Below are positions 24,716-37,937 of a stretch of DNA of 64,000 bases, piece after piece (the stretch's first letter is position 1; each line of letters opens with the position of its first letter). Both the position numbers and the translations under genes were made by a program. The notes under the pieces were generated by a model that saw only the letters and a list, made by a program, of their open reading frames with translations, was not told the origin of the DNA and ran no database searches. Source of the stretch: Panopea generosa (taxonomy: Eukaryota > Mollusca > Bivalvia > Adapedonta > Hiatellidae); assembly GCA_029582155.1 (NCBI GenBank), contig CM055896.1:11120987-11184986 (forward strand). The letters are read 5' to 3'.

Positions 24716-27700
24716 TACCACTTCCGATCCTGAGTTCGATTATGAACCACTAGACCACGCTCTACAAATATATATAAATAAAGTCGTTAGTACACATAAG
24801 ACAAGAAGACAGTATTCCACGTATCAGAAGCTATTGTTTTTTTTATTTGAAAATATGCTAATACTTTTCATAACATATCACCATTTACTTTACTCTATAT
24901 ACTCAATAAAAAGCATACACATCTTTTAAGTATGGATGCAGCCTGTTATTATTTCAAACTCTTCCTATTACAATTTAGCTTTTTCTCGTTGATATTATAA
25001 GTTCTGGATCCTTATTTATGTAAAATAGTCACTATTACAGCATATAATATGATCGACTACATTTTATTTTACATAATACGTTTGTTATTTTTGAAACAGT
25101 GTTTATCCTATCAAAATTTATTGAAAAATTGGTCTAGACATACGTTATATTTTATATAATATGTTTAACGTGAATTGTATCAATCCTTCTCAGTATTCCA
25201 CTATAAACTGTAAATTTAACGTCAAAAACTGACATCCATGTAATTTCGGGAAATCTAAATATGATGTTCCGACAAACAGTCATTTTATTTACCATAATTT
25301 GCTTTGGTGTACATATTTTATCTTTATTGACCGAGACACACATATTTGTTTTTTTATTTAGTACAGTATCATATCATAATGTCTGGAATACTTCTGTCAA
25401 AATAATGTAATTGCTTTATTGTATAAATGTCTGTGCATAGCAATTATTATAAAGAGAGATAATAAATCTTTTTTCGCTATTATTATACAATGTAATAACA
25501 ATTATAGGTTTTAAAAAATTTGTCATAAAATGATGATATTATGATCAATGATTAAATAATGATGAGTTAAAACATTATTTGTAAGTAGGTTACCTGTATA
25601 TAACGTCGGAATGTTTAGATATAGACAAGAACGGTGTTCGGCTTCGTGTTATAGCAATACCACATTTTTTCTTTCAATAAAAGTTGTAAGAAGTCTGCTT
25701 GAGATTTTCAGCGTTAAAGTGTACTTGAAACCTCGGAGAAACTTAATTGCGTTTGAGGGACAGTACATTGCGACAAAGATTATTTCTGATTATAGGCTTT
25801 GGGAAGGCTTGGTGTTTGAAACTCGTAGGAATATTATTTGTGCAAGATCTGGGGGTTGTTTCATGCGCATAAGTTTGGTTGGATGTTTCTAGTTTGAAAC
25901 CGTTCTCAAAACATATCAGTTTTGTTTTTGTGCTGCAACTGCGCTTTAACTTAATCCGGAGATTGAGGTTCGTAACAGTCTTCAACATATAACTGTATAT
26001 TTTTTTGGCTGGAACTGAGCATTGTTTCAAGCACATAGTTTTGTTTTGAGTTTGAAAATTGTCAAACACATGATGTTCAGACACGTTGTCTGAACAGCTG
26101 GCCTCATCATATAAAATAGTGTTGAACAACAGTTCGTCCAACACTTCAGGGTTTGCAACAGATGATTGGTTTGATTATATAAATATTAGAATCATTTTAT
26201 TATTTTGTTTGAAATTTACTAATCATGAGGCAAGAAGCCTGAGGAAAATTTATGTATTATATAGTTTGAGCAAAATTGTTTAACATAGTTTCAAGCTAGG
26301 CTGTTTCACATCTTCATCAAGTGAATATTCCGTTTTAAGATACTTACACCAACATTTTGACAATTTCGGAGATTTCTCAGGAGGTTTAAAAGCTGGAATT
26401 TAAAAGCTTGTTTTATATTTTGGAACAATTTTGTTATGTTTTAAAAGTCTCCAAACTCCATTGATTTGATTCTACTGAATACATATTTACAATGAAACTA
26501 GGAGGTGTTTTTGTTTGTGCAATATGCATAAACAATATCAAAATCAACTCACTTCATTCTGTCACTGTCTGCTGAATAAATGCAGAATATAATATTTTAT
26601 TCTATAACCCTTGTTTAGTGACAGTCAGATAATGGATTGGTTGTTTGCATGTATACTATACGACCAGATCATCTTCAATGTATCGTATTATAGGCCATTT
26701 AAATTAATTGCTAGATTATCATTTAATTTTTTCTTAAAAAAGGGGAGGGGGGATTTTATTTTGTTTTTTAAATAATTGATGTTATGAAAATTAGGGGCGG
26801 GCAGGGATGATAATCTAGCATTTAATTTATTATGATCATAAAGTACACTTTTTCGTCACTTTGGTTGATTAAAGATGTATTTCTATAGATACTGAAATGA
26901 ATAGATAATGTATACTATCAATATGATAATTCTATACATATTCAATAGTTTCAGAGGACACAACCATCACGGTAGGACAAACATATTCAATATCGAGACT
27001 AACTAAGTCATTGAAACACAAAAATAAAAATGAAAGTATGTGTCAAATTAGAAAAAAATCTGAAGCTTAACCTGGGTTAACGTGTACATCCGACCTCGTT
27101 CTTTCCCTCGCCGAAAACAAATCATATTTTGCCAATAGACACTGGTGCGTGAGTAAAAGTGCATATGTACTTGTAAAATGTACACTAAAATCACCTGTCA
27201 GATTGAATATGGTACGTACCATTTTACATTTTTCATATTTTACTGGAAAATTTTAGATGTATCATCTGAAACGTTCCACGAACCTTCGAAAATTGATGGT
27301 TATTAATATCCAGAAAAAAGAAATGTCTCCAATGTTAATCAGAATACCATGCGTCTGTATGCTATGTACAATATGTCACACGAAACTACTACTAAGTTTA
27401 ATACATTAGATGCTGAGGTTTTAGCCATTTGTACGCTTGCATTTTAATGAATTGCATTATACTGTACATTACGTGATAATAACCAAAAAGATATATAGTC
27501 AACAGGAGACACAGCGTTCAAAAGCAGCATGAACACATTTTTCATAACTGATTATTAAAATAAGTGCAATACATACTTAAATAAGGGGTAGAAACAGGGG
27601 TCCCCAACTTGTATCGGTCAGTAACAAAATATGCCACTAGGGAGCCTGAACTTGTTAACGTTGTACCCAACCTCGTTCTTTCCTCTGTCGTCATTTCGTA

Positions 27701-27744
27701 AGAGGAGAAACGTTCCCCAACATCCTAAAACATTATCATGCGTA

Positions 27745-28115
27745 CAGTGAAACCTGTCTTAAGCAGCCAGTTAAGAGAACGATCATTGATTGATTGATTG
27801 AATATCTATCGTCATTTTAATGTCATCGAGGGCTAACAGACGATCAGTTAACCTAAACTCACACCTTTTCCTGGGATTTACCAGTACTCGAGCACACCCC
27901 ATCTCCGCAAGTAACTGATAACTTCTGCCACTTGAATCAGCGGTGAGAGACGAATTACAATGAGACACAATATCGTATATCAATCATCACTGAGACTGTT
28001 GCCGGACGGGGAGTATCAAAGGTGTTGCTTGATACAGCTTATTTTGCTCTGGAAAAAAGGGAAATGTGATTGCTTAAGACATGTGGCTGCTTAATAGAGG
28101 TGCCCGCTTACAAAC
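27745..28115. mobile_element. Interrupted MITE-like element (copy B)
   Basis: This is the same element as 18,904-19,280, with the same nested segment and only a few substitutions. Confidence 0.6.
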
Positions 28116-28792
28116 GCAATGTAAGCTTGCATACACAACGTTGTGTTCAATCATTTTCTCAAAGTAATGTTTGGCAATATGCAAATGTATATTGTAATGC
28201 TTATGACTTCTAACATAGTTTCTTATATGATACCTAAATCATCTGAACCAAAGAAGAAATGAGACAGACAGACAAACAAAAAGACAGATTACCATTGCTA
28301 GACCTTTCACATCTTGTACAATTAGACATTCTGTCATCAGAAATGTCGTAAAATACAAAGGAAGAAATTGTGTCAGGTTACAAAAATCACATTAATATTG
28401 TTGAAGAAAACACATTACTTCATATTAGGTTCTGACAATCTGTCAGCTTGCATTACTATGGTAATACCAATGAGCCCGTTAACATCAGTAATGGGCCATC
28501 ATATGGCTTTCATCCCCTGTTCTTTGACATATGCTTGTATATTCAAGAGCCTATCATTATGCTAAATATTCAGTCGTAGGTAGTCGTAACATAAATATGT
28601 ATGAGTATTAAAATGTTTTACTTTTGCACCCATGTGTAAACAGACCGAAATATAAATATACAGTTATTCCGAGGCTCTGGTTTATTAACATACCACTATA
28701 ACTCAAGAGTTATTCGTTCATGAATGAAAACAAAATAATGTTCAAATAGAAGTAACATTCGAAGCACACAACAACCGCAACGTCATGGAAAT

Positions 28793-28794
<2 letters not shown>

Positions 28795-28854
<60 letters not shown>

Positions 28855-29047
28855 ATGCTGTTAAGCGTATGATACCCCACCTAGTCACGTTTTATCGACA
28901 CCGAGACGACCGGCCCTAGAACTATCCTCTAAATGCTGAGCGCTAAGCGACGAAGCTTCTAGTACCATTTTTCAAGTCAAGGATCGAATCCATGACGATC
29001 TTCCACATGCGTGGCGGATACTCTACCACTAGACCACGCTGTGGTGT
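28795..29047 (-). mobile_element. SINE S1 with (CAA)n tail (copy B)
   Basis: It is identical in layout to 19,955-20,221, but the tail has about 20 units instead of about 24. A 9-bp difference lies just outside the head. Tail-length change between otherwise near-identical copies is typical of microsatellite slippage. Confidence 0.85.
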
Positions 29048-29434
29048 TACAGTAAATAGTTATAAGCGGTATGCTTTCCATACAAAAGTAGTGAACCCGC
29101 TTTGGAACGTTCGGTAGCAAAACCGCCATTGTTGGGTATATTATATAAAAACGAAAATTGAAATCCAGCTGTCTGAAGATGAAGCATTTAACGTATATAG
29201 TCATTTCACATATTTATTAATATGACAGTATTTTATATTTTCAGAAATACATCATCAAAAACATTTCTCATAAAAAAATAACAATAATGCAATTCATGAA
29301 GTTGCGTGCCGACATTTAAACCCAATACAAATACACTAGCTCTGATTGCGATTTGAAACCGTCACGCACTTTAAAATCAAGTTAAATTATACGCCAACAA
29401 AACTGCGGCAAAGAATATTTATTAATTCACTGAG

Positions 29435-29654
29435 AGACTTAAAAAACGCAACTTCAATTGGGCATGTCAGGTATGAGTTTGGCAGACACATTAACGCTCG
29501 TTGGCCACCACCGAGAAATGTTAATGAGCCTTCCGACGCCTTGGGTAAGGAGTGGAACAACATTTCTCAACACTGTATTGTAAATATTGTGCTTTCAACG
29601 AGGCTGGTATGTGGTGCCTGCATTGCAGTAAATGGTAGTTACAACTGCTACTAA
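29435..29654 (+). pseudogene. Tc1-type transposase relic (copy B)
   Basis: It is the same decayed C-terminal fragment as 20,600-20,819. The translated end is unchanged, and one N-to-K difference lies upstream. The match reflects recent duplication, not selection. Confidence 0.7.
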
Positions 29655-30887
29655 TTTCAAAGTTGGTTATTTAGGCTATCACTCTTTAAAGCGTTAATTC
29701 TCAGGAAATTGATCATATTTTCCAATTAAATCCACAGAGTTTGTGTGGCTTATATGTATGTTTATTGTTGCCAAATTTGAATAAAACTGATACATACAAA
29801 ACTTGTTTATTTTTACGAAATCTGACTTTTGCATTTTTAAATTCCCTCATTGTAAAATAATAATACTGGTGGTACTTTATTTTCAATTGTCTCTGATACG
29901 TTAATGATGCAAGTTGACTATGGTTCAACCGAAGGTATTGTTGTTTCGTGTAATGCTACAATTTTAATTCGATAATCGAAAAAGGCATTTCTGGTCATTA
30001 GTTCAGTAAAGTTAAAATGGTAAGGTTGGACAGTGTGTACATGTGATAATCAACATAGCATACACCTTTAGAAACAATCTGATTTCCGGTTAGAGTTCGT
30101 TCAGCTGAGGAACATTAACGTTTATAAATACTGTTTTCTGTTCACTCCATATTGAAAGCAGTACAATGACTTACATATCAACGCTTAAATCGAGAGTTAT
30201 TAACTACTATAGATTATTTAAAAATCTTATGCAAAACAACTGGAAGGTGTAACCTGGAGTAGTTCGAAATTTGTTCCAACATTTTGATTTGTCAGTAAAA
30301 GACTAAATCTGGTTATTGAAGGAGGAAACCACTTCTGAATATATTAATTCATGTATTTTCGTCATTATTATGATAAAGTGATTATAACAGGAACTCCGTT
30401 TAATCAGCTTCCTTTTTCAAGCGTTCCAGGTTTCGAGAAGCGAACAGCACATTCAATCGCAGAAAAAATATTAATAACCCAATGTGTTTCTATGTATTGC
30501 AAACATTACCCACCACCCACATCCTGCTTTTTAATTGGTATATGTATGTCTTTTTGAAACAGAGTTTTCGGTTGTTCTTTATATATTTTTAAGGATCGCT
30601 TCTGGAAGTCGTTTCCTAGCATGCAAGACTGACCTGTTCCAATTGTGGCCAGAAGAGGACGTAATATTCATACGTTTCCAATAAAGTCTACTGGCAGTAT
30701 TTCGCAGTCACGGCACCATTTAATGATCATTGTTTGTGGACATTTCGAAGGAAAGTGATTTAACAAGTATTATATTGGGTTTAAATTTTACATTATCAAA
30801 CAAAAACAATATATTATTTCTGAGTGACTGACTGTAATACAAATTCTTATACGTGTCCGCTAAACGCTAAAAATGAACGCGAATCCA

Positions 30888-31245
30888 TCGACTACATCTG
30901 CGTATAATTATGTCTCACTTAACAGTTACGCCCCTTTTTTCCCACGGTAACATGATTCTTACGCTTGAAAAAGGGCGTTTGGTTTTGAAATATTTTAAAA
31001 AAGGTTCATAGTGATTGTGACTTTTTGCTGCAGATTAGTAGAGCAAATGTTGGAATAGCATATACTGCAATAAGACATTACTGGTGTAAAAAAGTAAATT
31101 TCATATAATTTTAACAAATGCATGTATTTATTTTTTACAAAAATCTCAGGGTGTCACTGCACCCTCTTTAAAATAACAAGCTGTTCAACTTACCAGTTAT
31201 TGTGCATTTTATGTGGGTATACATTCCTGCTATGAAAACAAATAC
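30888..31245 (+). repeat. Dispersed element G, copy 2
   Basis: This is the copy-B version of 22,741-23,105, with scattered substitutions and small gaps. Confidence 0.75.
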
Positions 31246-31517
31246 TTTAAAAAAAAATCTACGTGGAATTCTTTTTTTTACCATGGACATCCTAGACCTT
31301 ATTTTATATAAAACAAAGAATATAATTCAACAGTGTAGTGAGACCTTATAACGTCACCTTTGTTTTACGCGAATGTTCACGTGGTTTAAACTATACACAT
31401 GTTATTGCTGTCGTGTTCTTAAGTCTGATAGATTCGTTTGTTTACAGTATTGCATCTCATAGTGCGACGACTAGGGAAGTGCAGTCTATTCCAGAACCTA
31501 AAAAACAACAAACGGAA

Positions 31518-31681
31518 TTCCATGCCTGTCCCACGATACATAGCTAGTGAACGCTTAATAAACTGTGACATCATAAAAATCTTTCCCTGAAGCAACTGAC
31601 CAATAAGCGTTCTCGAACAAACTGTTATGTAACGGACCCAATCAGGAGAGCTGGTTCCGTTCTACAGACTGAGGGAAGGAC
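31518..31681 (+). repeat. Dispersed element D, copy 2
   Basis: This is the copy-B version of 23,374-23,536. Confidence 0.65.
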
Positions 31682-31959
31682 GCGGTTTAGCAAGTCCGTT
31701 AAGGTTTAACCTCTAGAGGCGTATTTTGTTTCTGACTGTTTAAAAGCGGTGACGTTTATTATCACTTTAATATATATTATTTTTATTGTTCTTGTAACTA
31801 GTATGTATATTGGTTTTTCATATGCTGGTTTGGTGGTTGTACTTTTTAACGCTACTTCTCCAGTTTGTTATCTCTGTTTATTATTATGAAATATACATGT
31901 CATTTGACATTTAATATTATTTGGCTGTAGCTTATAAATTTCTTTAGCTTATAGAAAAG

Positions 31960-33034
31960 TTAAAGTGACTATTAAATTGTTTTCTTCCCAATGCAGGGCT
32001 GTTTTAAATCATCAAACGTTTTCTTAAAATGACCTGTTGTGCTTTGTCCATCTACTGATAAAATATGTCTATATTTCTATTCCTTAATTTTCCTCATCAT
32101 TTTCCTTAAATTGGTCTCTTTATTTGGTTTTTAGATATTTTCTGGCTTTATGAATATTCGTCCTATTTGATAGTAAATAATAAACGTTTGAAATTTAAAA
32201 TTCCAATTTAAAATGTAATTTTCTTATATAATTGCATCATAACTGACTTTGCATGCACATAATTATGCAATTGTCTGTTGGAATTGCCGTACGTTAAAGG
32301 AATATTATATTCACATATTAGTTTATAGTAGAAGTAGTTGTATCCGAATGACAAAGCGGTAGTTTTGAATGAGAATAAAGTGTAATGGTATGCTAAATAG
32401 GCATCATAACGCGGAAATTTCCCGACTGGCACACGCAGAGTTATTTAAATACATTTTTACAGGATTTTAACGAGCCCAATCTTATTACTATATAAATAAC
32501 TGTACACATGCAACTTAGACAGATAGATGATTATCAATTAAATCTTCAATATAATGCTGAACGTTTTCTCTTTCTAGCCGGGCTTTATGCCAGAAAGGCA
32601 TAGCTTCACATGTGACGGCATGATCAAGCTTTGATCACCACCCACTGATCACGTGACGTTGTTATTACTAAACCTGATCCACCTGTCCAAATAAATACGA
32701 TGTAGTGCTTACATCGTCAGTTTGTCTGTGGGAAATGGAGGAGGTTATAAAACCAATATCGATCGCTGATTGGACTATCGATATGTTTGATTGACAGCCG
32801 ATAGCAGGTCAATTCATGTGTGTATTATCCTTGTAATAAAATATATCAGATTTGCTTTAGATCACGTGTCTGCTCATTAAAATGACTCAATGTTTTTTCT
32901 AACAACTTGCACATTAAATTACGGTATCAGCTTACAGTATAGAATTTAAATCAACAGTTTAGGGAGAATATCGTAATATCGATATATGTGATCTTCTGTA
33001 ATATTGTTTTACTAGTAGTGCATCGCCATTTTCG
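31960..33034. other. AT-rich interval right of the duplication
   Basis: No gene. A near-perfect palindrome tgatcaagctttgatca lies near 32,620. The stretch 32,855-32,930 resembles 11,255-11,310 and probably opens old unit III. Confidence 0.4.
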
Positions 33035-33245
33035 TGGCAATCGATCAAGTTGCAATCAAATTGTCAGTATGATTGCTTGACTTGCAAGCTCGCTTATAGA
33101 GGTGATATGGAAAACTCTTGTTTCATTCAGTAACCAGTGCCATTAAGCTGCTTGTCTTCTAGGGATGATACGAACGGATTTCAGAAAATAACATAACGGG
33201 ATTAGATTGACATTAGCGGCTAGCGTAAAACTAGATATAAACAAA
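33035..33245 (+). repeat. Dispersed/paralogous element C, copy 3 (unit III)
   Basis: It aligns to 11,425-11,640, and its start (gcaatcgatcaag) to 1,368-1,380. It ends with ggctagcgtaaaactagat, a single version of the 39-bp unit doubled at 11,609-11,686. Confidence 0.75.
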
Positions 33246-33778
33246 TACGTTTTATTGGTCATGTTCTAGTTATTCCACTGATGTATAGATGTATACATAT
33301 CATTGTGTAAAGGACATTTTTGATACGACAAAACGTTTCATGATAACAAAGAATTTTGGTATTTGTGAATAAAATATGAACATTTTCGTAAAAATCTATT
33401 TCCGACCTATTTTTTAGTGTACATACATGTATTAAAGTCTTCATTTACCATTTGAGGTACTGACTATGCTGTCCGTAATACCAGCCGTAGAACATTATTT
33501 CTGATAGTCTCTTGTTGAATCACAATATATTCACAATCTCAGCAGGTAACCATCACATAGTTTTATCTAATCATCACTTTAAACAGCAGCTACAATTGTC
33601 CTTCCCTCATACTGACTTGTTCTGCTTCAGACATATGGTATTATGTTTCACTGAGTAACTAACTCTATAATGATACCAAAACGATCAATCCTTCCAAATT
33701 ATACCAAACGAGTAGGTTAAAAGTTTACTAGGATTCAATTATTTGGAGTGTGGTCAAGAGATGTTATATGTGTTTCTA

Positions 33779-33819
<41 letters not shown>

Positions 33820-34454
33820 GTGTATATATGTGAAATATGTGGCTCTATCGGAATACAAAATAAAAAAGGCACATTGATAAAACAAAATATAATCCATTCG
33901 TTTCAATGCTCAAATGTATTGTAAAACAAAAGAAACAAAAATCATTACACACACTCTTTAATTTACTTGTTTGTCTTCAGTCAAATTGCATTGTTCCACG
34001 GTGCGTAAACGCAAATTCATTCAGATTAAAATGTTAAGGAAAAAATCAATTATTATAGTGGGTACAGACATATCTGTTTTAAGTTTTATTCCATGAACAG
34101 GCATAGCCACACATAGAACACGTGAATAAGTTATCTTCCATTATAACTTGATAATCATTATGATACAAATTCACCCTAGGTATTTAGGATGGCGTCGATA
34201 GTGATTATGCTGCAGCCTAATACAGACAAGTTAACCATCACTTCAAACCGAAACTGACGATTACTAGATGATGGAAAGAAATAAATGAGGTTGTTTATGA
34301 TATTATCGCAAATAAATTCTGTCTGTGCTCATCCATCCCCTGTAAGATCAATAAACAATACATCTGCGATTTTTTGATTACTTTGTTTGACCTAACATGT
34401 GTAATAAAGTCACTTATATTGTCAGCATAGCAATAACTTTAATACTCAGATTTG
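33246..34454. other. AT-rich interval with (TA)n
   Basis: A TA microsatellite lies at about 33,786-33,815. A short block at 34,346-34,410 matches 12,796-12,860. No protein-like frame. Confidence 0.45.
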
Positions 34455-34706
34455 AAGTATTTTTTAATGTGGTTCAACGCCATTTTCAACACATATATCA
34501 GGTTGTATAGGGCATATCCAGTTTTATTTGTGGAGATAGACCTCAAAGTGAATTTGAGTAAAAACCCCGTCCTTCTGCAAATGACTGGCAAACTTTCGCA
34601 CATAACGTTTTTGGATCGAACGGGACTTGAACCAAAGACCTTAGCGGTGAGAGGTAAATGCTCTTCATGCAGCACCATAGACCACTCGATCACGGAGGTC
34701 CCTTTA
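34455..34706 (-). mobile_element. tRNA-derived SINE (type S2), near complete
   Basis: On the minus strand it begins ggacctccgtgatcgagtgg. It has a Leu/Ser-tRNA-like head with a long variable region, a B-box GGTTCAAGTCC, then a body containing ggacgggg and ataaaactggata. It ends in an A-rich stretch near 34,455. Related copies lie at 9,270 (-), 40,217 (+), 43,060 (-) and 56,009 (+). The overlapping 95- and 103-codon frames on the two strands are SINE sequence. Confidence 0.8.
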
Positions 34707-36370
34707 ATGTATAAAATTGTCCATATGTTGTTAATGTGAAAACAGGTCAATTATTTTGTTTTGACAAGAGAGTGGTGGATCGGTTTGGCGGAAAGCCATT
34801 AGAGAATTCATGAATGTTGGCCAGAACTGATGACGACAGAGTAAGGCAAACAACATGACAGTGGTTTCAGGGCCAACCTGATGAAATATAAGTTGATGAA
34901 GTCACACAATTGCAGTGACATATACAAATAATTTGTGGAGGAGAAACTATTAGTATGTATCGTGCACCGAAACTTGAATAGACATGTATAAAATACAGTT
35001 AAACAAAATACTTAAAGACTTAAAAACACAAGTTGTTTTAATATTGAATAAATTGTTGATCGCAGACCTGCATTATTTTTATCATTTTTATCGATTCTTA
35101 TATTTCAACTGCAATTATTATTTTAAATTTGCGTTTTAAAAGTTTTTAAGTGCATGTACGAAAAATGCCGCTACTGGGTTTGGTTGGCTGACGCATGTGC
35201 ATTTGTCTCGAGGAGAAAGTGTTGATTGATCAATCATGCAAATTCATGCAATCATGCAAATTCTACATCTGCATTTTACAAATAAACGACAGAAAAACAC
35301 TTAGTGATATTTAAACACAAGTCACGTGACCTCAAAGATTACTTGTCTTGTTCATGATAACAGAGTTTAATGACAGCATTATATGGGGTAAAACAATATA
35401 ACACATTGTCAATAGAAACATTATAAAACGTTTATTGGATATTAAAATAGAGAAAGGCCATTATTTTATAAAAATAGTATGCCATTAGCTGGATATTTGT
35501 ATTTGGAAATGGTAATTACTAAATGTGATATTTCCATCTCGTCGTTGATTAGTTTAGAGATTGCACGGTGTGTTAAGGCTATATTTTGAAATTCATTTAA
35601 ATTTCTCTTTGAGAAATATAAAGCCATAAACTTCACATCATCTAACTATTATCGTTTTGATTTAATTTTATTCTGTTGAGAGTGGGCGGCAAAAGCTATA
35701 ACTATGTTTTTTCTTATGTAAAAATATTGATAGTCATCTCAGTTTTTCTTTTAATTAAGACAACCGAGTTTTTAAATTTAACCAATCTCACAAAAACCTG
35801 TGTAACTGCACTAAGACATCAACATATCGTATGTATAGTAACTTAATTATAACTAAGTGCAACCTATATGATATGCGATATTACAACTGAGTCCGACATT
35901 AAGCACAAATGAAAAATTAACAATACGATGAACAGATGAGATGTACTTTGTATTTGTATATTGTAGCTGTCGATAGATGTGTTTATGACGTAACGGCACT
36001 TGATGATGCATTCCTTTCATAAAGCAAGCACGAAGCATACTGATTATAAATACTGACATAAAATTTTAAAAAAATCAAAATCACCAAATATTTTATGACA
36101 TAAGGTCATCTATAATAATAGTTATTAAGGATTAACAGTTTTGCTAATATTTTCATTTAATTTTTAACCAATGAAATTTTTTGTTTATTAGCTGTTTGAT
36201 GGCGTTAGAATTGAAGCATGACTCATGCATGGTTGTTAGTGTGTTTAAACTGCTTCGATTGGACAATTTCTTGTCTCAATGCATGTATCTAAATTTGGGA
36301 ATAAAAGCAGAATTGCAGTATAGAGACGACCACTTGGACAGAAAGTGTACTCTGCAACGTTATATACACT
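34707..36370. other. AT-rich interval without gene
   Basis: No protein-like frame. A short local repeat (catgcaaattcatgcaatc) is seen near 35,240. Confidence 0.35.
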
Positions 36371-36962
36371 CAAAAGATATGAAAACGCAACACAGGAAGA
36401 GAAATAAAAACACAACACAGGAAGAGATATGAAAACGCAACACAGAAAGAGATATGAAAACGCAACACAAGAAGAGATATGAAAACGCAACGCAGGAAGA
36501 GATATGAAAACGCAACACAAGAAGATATATGGAAAAGCAACACAGGAAGAGATATGAAAACGCAACACAAGAAGATATATGGAAACGCAACACAAGAAGA
36601 GATATGGAAACGCAACACAGTAAGAGATGTGAAAATGCAACACAGGTAGAGATATGAAAACGCAACACAAGAAGAGATATGAAAACGCAACACAGGAAGA
36701 GATATGAAAACGCAACACAAGAAGAGATATGAAAACGCAACACAGGAAAAGATATGAAAACGCAACACAGAGATATGAAAACGCAACCCAGGAAGAGATA
36801 TGAAAACGCAACACAGGAAGAGATATGAAAACGCAACACAGGAAGAGATATGAAAACGCAATACAGGAAGAAATATGAAAACGCAACACTGAAAGATATA
36901 TGAAAACGCAACACTGAAAGAGATATGAAAATGCAACACAGGAAGAGATATGAAAACGCAAT
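36371..36962 (+). repeat. 25-bp minisatellite, about 23 units
   Basis: The unit gaagagatatgaaaacgcaa plus caca(g) repeats with a 25-bp period (gatat at 36,426, 36,451 and 36,476). Because 25 is one more than a multiple of 3, each minus frame cycles through the same peptide every 75 bp. No frame meets a stop, which yields three overlapping Cys/Phe-rich frames of 189-265 codons. These are by-products of the repeat. Confidence 0.95.
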
Positions 36963-37364
36963 AAAAGGTTTATAAGGGGGCTTACTTTGAAATGAAAAAG
37001 GTGACATAAAGGAGGTACCAAATTACTCAGACTGGGTAACAACTACCGTAAAGAACCAGTAACATAAACAGACAATACTAACTGTAAGATATGGACATAT
37101 AATACTTGTGCTGAATTTGTTGCGATTCATATATATTCCTGAGTAGCGTTTTCATATATATCTTGAGTATAGCGAAACTATAACGTAAAGTATTGCACAA
37201 CTATTGCGATTTTGTGTCAAATAACGGAAAAGACAAATAATTAGTAGTATATATATAAGTGTACTTTCTGCAAAAAATCAACTTTATTGTATTCCGTGTT
37301 CATTTAACAATACAACAAAAATGTAACACAGGTTTAGTTATGTATATAGACTCCTGTCATAATT

Positions 37365-37425
37365 GTAAATAAATGTATGACTCCATGAATAAATGTATGA
37401 CTCCGTGAATAAATGTATGACTCTA
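37365..37425 (+). repeat. 20-bp direct repeat, three copies
   Basis: atgactccatgaataaatgt recurs as three 20-bp units with one substitution between the first two. Confidence 0.8.
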
Positions 37426-37937
37426 AATCGTTTTCAAAATTATAAAAGATTATTCACTTTAACATATGTATGATTATATTGGTGTTCACATGCAAATATT
37501 TAATTGTTTCAAAGGTTATATTGTATGTAACTCTTTAATAAGATAATTATTTATATTTGTTATAAAAGAATTTCATTATTTTTATAAACGAAAAGTTATA
37601 ATTTCGTACTTAAACTATTTAACGCCATTAAATGTACTTATTTATATTGATATAAGAATTTTAATATTCTTTTAAATTGAAAAAAAATCTAATTTCCTAC
37701 TTAAAATATAACTCACTAGCAATTCATAATTTGCTTCTCGCAAGGTTTTATCCATTCAATAACCTTTCCCAATTTTTATTGGTATTAATCATATTCAGAG
37801 AATAAAACAATGAAAATTACACCAACTATTTAACAATAAATGTTGCAGAACCTCCTTATAGACTCAATTATCGATAATACAAAATCATTTACAAACTATA
37901 AAAAGTTTCATCCACAATGTATAATCTATTTACTCAC
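37426..37937 (-). other. Start of intron 1 of the GPCR gene
   Basis: The sequence directly downstream (minus strand) of the GPCR exon opens with GTGAGTA, a strong splice donor, and is AT-rich and non-coding. I found no second GPCR exon between here and position 1. Confidence 0.6.

Larger units (their letters stand above)
23815..31959 (+). repeat. Recent segmental duplication, copy B (~8.1 kb)
   Basis: This is the second, shorter copy of 14,679-23,814. It has the same order of parts: 88-bp array, SINE head, nested MITE, SINE with CAA tail, Tc1 relic, elements G and D. It ends at atagaaaag, where single-copy sequence resumes. The mixture of about 2% substitutions and several indels fits either a fairly young duplication or two alleles of a very heterozygous animal laid end to end. 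Confidence 0.95.

Noticed and set aside
36245-37042. Cys/Phe-rich proteins of 189-265 residues
   Set aside because: Artefact of a 25-bp minisatellite without stops in three frames.
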